A DNA stretch of 64,000 nt, from assembly GCA_020439745.1 (NCBI GenBank), contig JAGQSC010000027.1:1-64000 (forward strand), written 5' to 3'. Below the pieces are notes generated by a model. It was not told the DNA's origin. It searched no databases and was given only the letters and a program-made list of their open reading frames with translations. Shown here piece after piece: positions 55,323-62,470 of the stretch (position 1 is its first letter; each line of letters starts with the position of its first letter). The translations under genes were made by a program, and so were the position numbers. This stretch comes from Acidobacteriota bacterium (GTDB lineage: Bacteria; Acidobacteriota; Holophagae; Acanthopleuribacterales; Acanthopleuribacteraceae).

Positions 55323-56195
55323 TCAGCGTGAAAAGATGCCCCTGGCCACCATATCGCGGAGATGGTCGCGCAGCGCTTCTTCCCAGTGCCGCATGGGTTC
55401 GCCAGTCAATTGATTAAATCGACTGTTATCCAATACAGAAAACGCGGGTCGTTGAACCTTAGATTGGAAGTCGTATGCGGCGATGGGTTCCAGTTTGGCT
55501 GGTAGCCGCAGTTCATCAAAGATGACTCGGGCGAATTCGAACCAACTGGCACGCCCAGATTGCGTGATATGGAAAATGCCCTTGCCTTTGCTGGACAGTA
55601 ACAGGCCGATGGCGCGAGCCAAATCCAGGGTGTAGGTCGGTGCCACCCATTCGTCATTGACCACCGTCACCCGATCACGAGTACGGCCCAAATGCACCAT
55701 GGTCGTAACAAAATTCCCGCCCTTGGCTCGGGTTGGAACCGCGCCGTAAAGCCCACAGCTTCGAACGATGCTGGCATCCTTAGACCCATAGGCCTGAACC
55801 ATGTGTTCTCCAGCGAGTTTAGTGATTGCGTAGGTACTCAGCGGCGCAGGAAGGTCGGATTCGGTGTAGGGTTTCTTTGTGCGACCATCGAAAACATAAT
55901 CCGTGCTGAGATGACAGAGATGGATACGCCGATTCTTGCAAGCGATCGCCAGGTTTCGGGCACCGATGGCGTTCACTTCAAAAGCCTGTTGATAGTGATC
56001 CTCGCAGGCAGGCACGTTGTGATAAGCAGCGGTGTTGACGACATGTGTGGGCTTGACTGCCGCTAGTAACTTGTCGACCTCGTCAAAAGAGGTGATATCC
56101 AGGTCAGCGTGGGTGCAGGCGATTGGGTTTTCGATCTGTTGCATTAGGTCCGTGCCCAGCGCGCCATTCGCGCCAATGATCATCGTCTTCATCAT
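55323..56195 (-). CDS. rmlD: dTDP-4-dehydrorhamnose reductase (RmlD family)
   Basis: 290 residues, an NAD(P)-dependent short-chain reductase for the last step of dTDP-L-rhamnose synthesis. IIGANGALGTDLMQQIE binds the nucleotide, HVVNTAAYHNVPACEDH, LSTDYVFDGRTKKPYTESD and the YxxxK in STYAITKLAGEHMVQAYG define the site, and VNDEWVAPTYTLDLARAIG is the usual substrate segment. Two ATGs (56195 and 56192) overlap the cmk stop, so the gene is translationally coupled to cmk. rmlA and rmlB are not in the window, so the substrate is likely but not certain. Confidence 0.9.
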   Translation of the reverse strand: MMKTMIIGANGALGTDLMQQIENPIACTHADLDITSFDEVDKLLAAVKPTHVVNTAAYHNVPACEDHYQQAFEVNAIGARNLAIACKNRRIHLCHLSTDYVFDGRTKKPYTESDLPAPLSTYAITKLAGEHMVQAYGSKDASIVRSCGLYGAVPTRAKGGNFVTTMVHLGRTRDRVTVVNDEWVAPTYTLDLARAIGLLLSSKGKGIFHITQSGRASWFEFARVIFDELRLPAKLEPIAAYDFQSKVQRPAFSVLDNSRFNQLTGEPMRHWEEALRDHLRDMVARGIFSR

Positions 56196-56860
56196 AAATG
56201 CTCCAAAGATGCTAATCGTCTGTGGGCCTCGTGCAATGCCTCTTCAAGTACGCCTTTCGCGTCAAGCTCGTCTGTGTCCAGTTTCCAAGCATCGTCGGCG
56301 GGTATTAGGGGTGCCACTTCTCGGGTCATGTCTTTCGAGTCTCTAGCTTGCTGTTCCACGAGGACTTGTTGGTATGGAACAGGCGACTGTTCTCCGCCCA
56401 GTTCCAGCCATCGTCTCCTGGCACGGGCCTCTGGCGAAGCGGTCAGGTAGATCTTCAAGAACGCGTTGGGGAACACCACCGTACCGATGTCGCGTCCGTC
56501 AAGCACACAAGGTTTCTTTATCGCGAAACGCCGCATCATGGCCGTCAAATGGTTACGGATCGTGGCAACAGACGAAACCGTGCTCACGTTTTGCGTGACT
56601 TCTTGACTGCGAATTTCTCGGCTGATGTCGTCCCCGTTGAGGCGGAAATTCGCACCTTCGACGTCGATAAAGATGCCGTCCAACCAAGCCTGATCGCTCA
56701 AAAGCTCAGGCGTATCGCCATCTTTCAACCAAGCCCATGTAATGCATCGGTACAACCCTCCAGTATCAAGGTATTGCCAGCGCAGTGCAGCCGCTAGTGA
56801 TCGGGCTAGTGTGGATTTTCCGACACCACTGGGCCCGTCGATGGCGATGACCTTGATCAT
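56192..56860 (-). CDS. cmk: Cytidylate kinase
   Basis: 222 residues. Phosphorylates CMP and dCMP. The P-loop is IDGPSGVGKSTLARSLA, the CMP-binding residues lie in YLDTGGLYRC (usually TGAMYR; here GGLYR), and the family signature CVLDGRDIGTVVFPNA is present, as are KIYLTASPEARARRRWLE and the DSKDMTREVAPLIPADDA segment. The GG in place of GA near the acceptor site is a minor variant. Overlaps the upstream pseudouridine synthase gene by four bases. Confidence 0.95.
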   Translation of the reverse strand: MIKVIAIDGPSGVGKSTLARSLAAALRWQYLDTGGLYRCITWAWLKDGDTPELLSDQAWLDGIFIDVEGANFRLNGDDISREIRSQEVTQNVSTVSSVATIRNHLTAMMRRFAIKKPCVLDGRDIGTVVFPNAFLKIYLTASPEARARRRWLELGGEQSPVPYQQVLVEQQARDSKDMTREVAPLIPADDAWKLDTDELDAKGVLEEALHEAHRRLASLEHL

Positions 56861-58257
56861 CGCCCACCCTTACCGCCCGACTTTTTAGAAGGACCATCGG
56901 TTCTTCTAGGTGATCGGGACCGGCTTTCCTGTGAGCTTCTGGTTTTTGGTCGATCGTCCCGTGACTTGGGCCGGTCATCACGGCGAGGCCGATCATCTCG
57001 AGACCTGGGCCGGTCATCACGCCGAGGTCGATCATCACGCGACCTGGGTCGGTCATCACGGCGAGGCCGATCATCGCGTGACCTGGGCCTGTCATCACGG
57101 CGAGTTTGATCATCGCGTGACCTGGGTCGGTCATCACGGCGAGGTCGATCATCGCGTGACCTGGGTCGGTCATCACGGCGAGGTTGATCATCGCGTGACC
57201 GGGTTCGGTCATCGCGCCGAGGCCGATCATCGCGTGACCGGGTTCGGTCATCGCGGCGAGGTTGATCGTCCCGTGACCTGGGTCGGTCATCGCGGCGAGG
57301 TTGATCATCGCGTGACCTGGGTCGGTCATCGCGGCGAGGCCGATCATCGCGTGATCTGGGTCGGTCATCACGACGGGGTCGATCATCCCAGGATCTAGGT
57401 CGATCATCACGTGCTTCCCTGGTTCCTCTGGAACTGGGTCGATCGTCTCGCCGTCGCGTTCGATCATAGCTCCGGGCAGGCTTGGGGAAGCGAATCGGGA
57501 CTCCCGCCTTTTTGAGTTCGGCTAGGCCATCGGCTGGCGATCCATACTCGCCCTTTTTCAACGCTGCTACTTCGTCTTCCGACAAGTGCCTGAAGTGTCC
57601 GGGTTCCAACTCGCCTAGCTCAATGCCGGCAAATTCAATGCGTTTGATTTTCGAAACCGGATGCCCGATATGTTCAAAGATCTTGCGCAAATGGTGTTTC
57701 TTGCCTTCGTACAGGACCACGCGAAGCCATGCGTTTTTTGGGGTATCGAAGAGCTGAATCTGACATCCCGAATAACGTACGCCGTCGATGGTGATACCTC
57801 TGGAGAGTCGCGCGATATGGGTGGCTGTGGGGATGCCCGAAACCTTGACCAGGTAGGTCTTGTGACAGCGTGATCGGGGTGAAATGAGTTTGTTCATCAA
57901 ATCGCCATCATTGGTGAGTAATAAGGCACCTTCTGATTGGAAGTCCAGCCGGCCCACGGGGTAAATACGACCTTTGACCCCTTTGATAAGGTCGGTAACT
58001 ACCGGTCTGGCTTCGGGGTCTGAAACACTGGATACGACCCCTTTTGGTTTGTACAACAACAAATATACATTGTGGCTGGGTAATGTGATGCGTTTGCCAT
58101 CGACCTTGATGTGGTCATTTTCGACGTCAGCTTTGGTGCCGAGTTCGGTCACGACTGTGCCGTTCACGGTGACGCGACCTTCCTCGATTAATTGTTCAGC
58201 CGCACGGCGGGATGCCACGCCTGCTTTGGCCAGTATCTTTTGTAATCTATCTTCCAC
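56857..58257 (-). CDS. RluB/RsuA-family pseudouridine synthase with long Arg/Asp repeat tail
   Basis: 466 residues. The S4 RNA-binding domain (RLQKILAKAGVASRRAAEQL, then GRVTVNGTVV) is followed by the catalytic domain with YPVGRLDFQSEGALLLTNDG, whose Asp is the nucleophile, and LRKIFEHIGHPVSKIKRIEF. The folded part ends near residue 240; the 23S rRNA-type enzymes RluB/RluE fit best. The rest is an extra tail: residues 283-438 are twelve copies of a 13-residue unit of the type RDDRPRSRDDRPR, then a basic Ser/Gly-rich end. The tail is highly charged and surely disordered. The stop overlaps the cmk start. Confidence 0.9.
   Translation of the reverse strand: MEDRLQKILAKAGVASRRAAEQLIEEGRVTVNGTVVTELGTKADVENDHIKVDGKRITLPSHNVYLLLYKPKGVVSSVSDPEARPVVTDLIKGVKGRIYPVGRLDFQSEGALLLTNDGDLMNKLISPRSRCHKTYLVKVSGIPTATHIARLSRGITIDGVRYSGCQIQLFDTPKNAWLRVVLYEGKKHHLRKIFEHIGHPVSKIKRIEFAGIELGELEPGHFRHLSEDEVAALKKGEYGSPADGLAELKKAGVPIRFPKPARSYDRTRRRDDRPSSRGTREARDDRPRSWDDRPRRDDRPRSRDDRPRRDDRPRSRDDQPRRDDRPRSRDDQPRRDDRTRSRDDRPRRDDRTRSRDDQPRRDDRPRSRDDRPRRDDRPRSRDDQTRRDDRPRSRDDRPRRDDRPRSRDDRPRRDDRPRSRDDRPRRDDRPKSRDDRPKTRSSQESRSRSPRRTDGPSKKSGGKGGR
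56944..57411 (-). repeat. Twelve-copy 39-bp tandem repeat within the pseudouridine synthase gene
   Basis: The gene tail contains twelve in-frame copies of a 39-bp unit, each encoding a 13-residue Arg/Asp/Pro/Ser module. Copies differ at only a few positions (R to Q, P to T, R to K, S to W) and many silent sites, so the array is old enough to diverge but young enough to be near-identical. Because the period is a multiple of three, expansions and contractions keep the frame. The array makes long open frames on other frames and strands which are not genes. Confidence 0.92.
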
Positions 58258-58260
58258 GGC

Positions 58261-59550
58261 TTAACCTTCTTTTATTTGTTGTCCAAGTGACGTCCAGAAT
58301 TCGGAATCCGCCAGCAGCAACTGGGCTGCGGCCTGTTGCGCGTTTTTCTTGGAGGTACCCCATGCTTCGGCTCGCACTTCATCGAGAATCTCGACACCCA
58401 TCAAATATCTTCGTTCATGGGCTGGGCCAGATTCGTCTATGAGCCTGTATTGCGGTACCTGATACCCCATCCCTTGTAGTCGTTCTTGTAATTCAGTCTT
58501 GAAGTCTTGTTTGCGTTTTAGAACCAATTTTTGCGCATGTATCTCAGCGTGAAACAGCCGATCAATGAAATCAGATGTTGCTTCCATGCCGCCGTCTAAG
58601 GTCATCGCCGCCATCACGGCTTCCATGGTGTCTGCCAAGATTGAGTCCTTGCTGGTTCCTTTGGTTTTTCGTTCGCCGACGCTCAACTTCAAGTGTTTGC
58701 CCAATTCCAGTTGTTTGGCTTTGTCAGCAAGCATGCGGGTTGAGACGATGGCTGATTTCTGTTTGGAGAGATCCCCCTCACGGGTGTGTGGATGGGCGAC
58801 GAACAACTTGCGAGCCACCAGGTAACCCAGGATGGAATCACCCAGAAACTCGAGTCTCTCGTTGTGAGGCAAGCTGTTTTCGTGTCCATATGATGCGTGG
58901 GAAAGCGCTTGCTCCAATAGTTCTGGCCGCTTGAATTGGTAACCTAGACGTGCTTCGAGGTGGCTCAAGGACGACACTCCAAAAGGGCCATATTCTACGC
59001 GGTTTTCAACCTTCCCGTCTATCGATGTTTTTTTGTCGAGCCACGCCAGGCATTGATGGATATCGTGGAACAGATGCACACTCGATAGATCCCAGGTAAC
59101 GTGGCCTTGCTGCTTTTGGAACATCAACCATTGGTAGAGAAACTCCCACTGACTCCCCAGTAACAGCATGTCTCTTGCTGGAATGATACCCTTGTTCATG
59201 CTGGCAAACACGTCCATGACTTCAAACAGAGTGCCTATGCCTCCAGGACCGGCGATGTAGATCTCGCCCAAGTTGATTAGAATACGTTGCCTGGCGTGGA
59301 GATCATTCACTGTTAAGATTTCGTCGGCATTTGGGCTGTGTTGGCGACCCGGAACGTCGAGTCGGATTCCTGTGGTTAATCCACCCGCCCGTTTAGCGCC
59401 GCGAAGCACGGCATCCATGAGTCCTGGCCCACCACCGTTGATTACATGATGGCCACGAGTCGCGAGAGCCTCGCCCAAAGATTCCATCAGTCGAGCTTCC
59501 TCATGGGTTCCCGAGGAGTTGCTACAGAAGATGACGACGTTCATAGTCAA
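58261..59550 (-). CDS. LOG-family phosphoribohydrolase-like domain fused to ribonuclease III
   Basis: 429 residues in one continuous frame. Residues 1-180 are a Rossmann-like LOG domain: VIFCSNSSGTHEEAR, HHVINGGGPGLMDAVLRGA, the LHARQRILI arginine and the GPGGIGTLFEVMD motif. Residues 195-415 are complete RNase III: the signature HNERLEFLGDSIL (E231, D238), SILADTMEAVMAAMTLDGG (D307, E310), and a dsRNA-binding domain from about 347 with WGTSKKNAQQAAAQLLL. All four metal-binding residues of RNase III are present. I see no internal start with a ribosome site that would give separate RNase III. It lies between the HD gene (four-base overlap) and the pseudouridine synthase. Confidence 0.88.
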   Translation of the reverse strand: MTMNVVIFCSNSSGTHEEARLMESLGEALATRGHHVINGGGPGLMDAVLRGAKRAGGLTTGIRLDVPGRQHSPNADEILTVNDLHARQRILINLGEIYIAGPGGIGTLFEVMDVFASMNKGIIPARDMLLLGSQWEFLYQWLMFQKQQGHVTWDLSSVHLFHDIHQCLAWLDKKTSIDGKVENRVEYGPFGVSSLSHLEARLGYQFKRPELLEQALSHASYGHENSLPHNERLEFLGDSILGYLVARKLFVAHPHTREGDLSKQKSAIVSTRMLADKAKQLELGKHLKLSVGERKTKGTSKDSILADTMEAVMAAMTLDGGMEATSDFIDRLFHAEIHAQKLVLKRKQDFKTELQERLQGMGYQVPQYRLIDESGPAHERRYLMGVEILDEVRAEAWGTSKKNAQQAAAQLLLADSEFWTSLGQQIKEG

Positions 59551-60887
59551 AACCTGAACGTCAGTTGACCGCGATGCATCAGCTCCAATTGATTGGGCAA
59601 GCCCAACTCATCTTCCAAGAGCTGAGCGGCCTTTAAGGCCTTGTGCTCGTAGGCGCGATCCAGAAATAGATAAAATCGCCAAATGGCCCGATGACCGTTT
59701 CGCAGGGCATCCAATTCTGGGTGGTGAAATTCGGATAACTGCACCAACGGTCCAGAATCTACGCGCACCGTCACAGATGCCTCTTTGAGGTTCATGGCGG
59801 TGTCGGGTGCGTAGAGGATCACAGCACATTGTGGCACCCTCAACGCCTTGGCGATATGTTTTTCGAGTTCGCTACGTGCTGAATGTTTGTTCAGGTGAAA
59901 CTGGTCCTGAACGCGATCCATGAATTCTTGAGGGGGAAAGTCTGGTACCAGGGGATCGCGTCCAACCATATAGACACGTTGATAAAGGCGTCTCGCTCGG
60001 ATGGCATCCCAAAGCGGCTTAAATGGTCGAACTTTGGATACGCGTTTTCCTAGTAGGTACATGAAACTGTCGTCCTGTAACTCGTAGAGTTCTTGCAGTT
60101 CAAATGCATCGTGAAGCAGCAACTCCTCTAGCAACCGAGAAATCATGGCCCCGGCCGCAACCTTGGCATGATGAAAATACACGCGCTCAGTGAGGTGGAA
60201 GCGCATCCTTAGGAGATTGATCAGTTCGGTCCAGGCATCTTGCCTGAATCCGCGTCCGCTATAGAGATTGAAACAAAGCCGATCACCTTCAATGGATAAG
60301 TAACGGAACAACCTCGAATCGTAGTCCAGCTTTAAACCGCAAAAGAAAGCGTCTCTTTTCATGTAGTCGAGCAAGTCTGCACATATGGGGCCTGCTACCA
60401 AATCGAATCCGTACTCTGGCCGCCATTGTTTCCCTTCGCTGAAAAATGTGACCAGCTGATCGCGGTAACCACTTTCGGCGAGCACGCGACCCAAACCAGG
60501 CGTTTCCAGGAAATAGTTCAGGCGGGCTTTGTTTTTGTCGTGTGCTGGAAGAATCCTGCGCTCGTCTTCCAGGGTGTGTCCAAAAGGGATGTGTGTAATG
60601 TCATGGAGCAGGGCAGCCAGAGACAGGAAGTCACGCATTTCGGCATCAATAGGTGGTTTTGAGAGCGTGCCAGCTCGTTGATTGATTTCTTTGACCAGTT
60701 GCTTTAGAAGCCAACAGGTGCCCACGGAATGCTCAAAGCGTGTGTGCTGTGCTCCGGGAAACACCAAGTACGACGTGCCCAACTGTCGGATTCCTCGCAG
60801 GCGTTGGAATTCGGGCGTATCCATCACTTCAATCTCAAGATCGCTTAGTTGAATGTCGCCATGGACCGGATCGCGTAAGGTCTTCAT
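59547..60887 (-). CDS. HD-domain phosphohydrolase (dNTPase-like)
   Basis: 446 residues related to the HD superfamily phosphohydrolases of the YdhJ/SAMHD1-like type. The opening KTLRDPVHGDIQLSDLEIEV and RLRGIRQLGTSYLVFPGAQH are characteristic; the HD metal residues are TRFEHSVGTCWLL and LSLAALLHDITHIPFGHTLE. Such proteins hydrolyse (d)NTPs, but many have unknown substrates. The start is ATG 60887 (a TTG at 60920 is possible), without a strong ribosome site. Its end overlaps the start of the LOG-RNase III fusion gene by four bases, so the two are made together. Confidence 0.9.
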   Translation of the reverse strand: MKTLRDPVHGDIQLSDLEIEVMDTPEFQRLRGIRQLGTSYLVFPGAQHTRFEHSVGTCWLLKQLVKEINQRAGTLSKPPIDAEMRDFLSLAALLHDITHIPFGHTLEDERRILPAHDKNKARLNYFLETPGLGRVLAESGYRDQLVTFFSEGKQWRPEYGFDLVAGPICADLLDYMKRDAFFCGLKLDYDSRLFRYLSIEGDRLCFNLYSGRGFRQDAWTELINLLRMRFHLTERVYFHHAKVAAGAMISRLLEELLLHDAFELQELYELQDDSFMYLLGKRVSKVRPFKPLWDAIRARRLYQRVYMVGRDPLVPDFPPQEFMDRVQDQFHLNKHSARSELEKHIAKALRVPQCAVILYAPDTAMNLKEASVTVRVDSGPLVQLSEFHHPELDALRNGHRAIWRFYLFLDRAYEHKALKAAQLLEDELGLPNQLELMHRGQLTFRF

Positions 60888-60944
60888 GTTAAGAGCATAT
60901 CGCGGGGCGACTACCTGCAACAGTCTGTTTCTGACGTCGATCCA

Positions 60945-61331
60945 TCAAAGACGCGCGTGGACCATGGTGTATTGGCGACCTTTTACCTGGACCAGTGTCA
61001 GAAAAAACGCCCAATGGATATCGGGATGTACGCTCATGTAGGCCTCTGCAAGTCGAATCAGTCGCCGTTCCTGGTCTTTGCTGAGAACATCTGCGATTTT
61101 ATGTGTGAATCCCGATCTGGTCTTCACTTCCACAAACAAGACTCTGTTTCTGCGAGCCATGATCAGATCAATTTCTCCCTGACGAATGCGTATGTTACGG
61201 CCTACCAAGTGATAGCCGAGCCTGTGATACCAACGTCGCGCCAGATACTCGCCGCGTGTACCCAAGTCCTTAATCCAGAATGGGTATGGCATCAGCCACC
61301 CCCGGAGCATTTCAATGACGCTAAATATCAC
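60945..61331 (-). CDS. YraN/UPF0102-family nuclease-like protein
   Basis: 128 residues with the PD-(D/E)xK-like YraN fold: LGTRGEYLARRWYHRLGYHL, VGRNIRIRQGEIDLIMARR and VLFVEVKTRSGFTHKIADVL, in which GEIDLI and EVK carry the expected acidic and lysine residues. The biochemical role in most bacteria is unclear; it is thought to act on DNA or RNA ends. The N-terminal 20 residues (MIFSVIEMLRGWLMPYPFWI) are an unusual extension. It overlaps the end of the histidine-kinase-like gene by four bases and lies 57 bases upstream of the HD gene. Confidence 0.88.
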   Translation of the reverse strand: MIFSVIEMLRGWLMPYPFWIKDLGTRGEYLARRWYHRLGYHLVGRNIRIRQGEIDLIMARRNRVLFVEVKTRSGFTHKIADVLSKDQERRLIRLAEAYMSVHPDIHWAFFLTLVQVKGRQYTMVHARL

Positions 61332-62296
61332 TCGGCGTGTGCGTTTGGAAACTCGAGTCGCATCAGTGCCCCGTGTCCCGGTGCTTCGCAGAAAATCAGA
61401 AAGGCGCCATGCATTTCTTGGATTGCGTTGGCGCAGTAATAAAGAGAAAAATGACGCCTTGTAAGGGTCGTGCTGTCAGACGGCGAGGCCAATGGATTGA
61501 CGACCTCTGCGTGTTCCAGTGCCCGCGCATCGCCCACCTGAAGCGTCACTTTGTCACTGCTCATACTTACCTTGGCAGACATGACCCATGGACCGGCAGG
61601 ATTGTGCATCACCATGGTCTCGCAGCCGTTGCGAATGAGCGTAACAATCACTTGAAGCAACTTGATTTTTGGTGCTTTGATGCGCGCTTCGTTATCCAAC
61701 TCAAACTGAACATCGATGCGATGTTCATCAAGAAGCCGCGATTCCATGGCCACTGCATCACGTACGAGCGAGGCCAACTCTACCTTATCCAATCGACTTT
61801 CCACGTTGGCATAGGCTTGCTGTGCCTTCACGATCTGGTTGAGCTTCTGGATCATGCTGGTGAGTTCCTGGATCTCGTTGACCAGCGATTCGTAGGCGTT
61901 GCCAAAGTACTCGGCATATTGCAACAAGGCGCCAGGCACCTTTTTGCCCCGTTCGTCCTTTTCAAAGAAGTTGGCAAGGTCGTTCTCGTGTTCTTTCACC
62001 AGGCGCATCAGTTTGCCAAGCGATTTGGTTTCCATGCGGTCCACTTTTTCAGACACCACACTTGATGACACATTGATGGTATTCAGGATGTGATAGATAT
62101 TCTTCAGGATACCTTCATTGAGTTCAGCGACGCCTGCCTGGTGGGCCACATTCATCATTTGGGAATCGGTAAACGTGGTTTCGTTGCGCTTCAACTTGCG
62201 GTTGAGGCCGAGTTCCTTCACGGTAGCGCGCAGGCGAAGGCAGTAAAGAATAAGACCGAGACAAAATGCACTAAGAACACTGACGGCTGCAACCAT
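61328..62296 (-). CDS. Degenerate histidine-kinase-like membrane protein
   Basis: 322 residues with one N-terminal membrane helix (AVSVLSAFCLGLILYCL) and no periplasmic sensor. The helical region AHQAGVAELNEGILKNIYHI then LNTINVSSSVV aligns with the HisKA-like segment normally written GVLHNVGNVLNSVNVS, but the phosphoacceptor His is Lys65. The ATPase domain keeps an N-box-like QVIVTLIRNGCETM, while the G1 box reads LQVGDARALEH without the DxGxG glycines and no clear second glycine box follows. It ends HFSLYYCANAIQEMHGAF, as in real kinases. Likely catalytically dead. Start ATG 62296. Confidence 0.75.
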   Translation of the reverse strand: MVAAVSVLSAFCLGLILYCLRLRATVKELGLNRKLKRNETTFTDSQMMNVAHQAGVAELNEGILKNIYHILNTINVSSSVVSEKVDRMETKSLGKLMRLVKEHENDLANFFEKDERGKKVPGALLQYAEYFGNAYESLVNEIQELTSMIQKLNQIVKAQQAYANVESRLDKVELASLVRDAVAMESRLLDEHRIDVQFELDNEARIKAPKIKLLQVIVTLIRNGCETMVMHNPAGPWVMSAKVSMSSDKVTLQVGDARALEHAEVVNPLASPSDSTTLTRRHFSLYYCANAIQEMHGAFLIFCEAPGHGALMRLEFPNAHAE

Positions 62297-62470
62297 GATG
62301 TATCATTTCACTTTGATAGTTGGCTTCATTGTAGCTGAGTTTCGCTCTGGAATACAGCTAGGCCGGCTGCTTATTGCATAAAGAGACGCGATCGCCCACG
62401 GGAGTGTGTTTTAATAGGAGAGATTTTGGACTAATTCCTTGTCATCTATGCATACAGGCTCCGGGAACAC
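62297..62470. other. Divergent gap between kinase-like genes
   Basis: This 174-base gap separates the ten-gene minus-strand string from the divergent Ser/Thr kinase gene, so promoters for both should lie here. No box pair is good enough to mark, and I see no other element. Confidence 0.3.

Noticed and set aside
56910-57398. Plus-strand open frame with HHGEADHRVTW-like repeats
   Set aside because: Antisense reading of the same repeat array, without start site or a folded domain.
56944-57411. CRISPR array
   Set aside because: The unit is a contiguous coding tandem repeat of 39 bp without unique spacers.
56766-57467. Long minus-strand open frame rich in MIDLAVMTDPGHA-like units
   Set aside because: It is the same 39-bp repeat array read in another frame; the array keeps several frames open. 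The pseudouridine synthase frame continues a real enzyme, so this one is a shadow.
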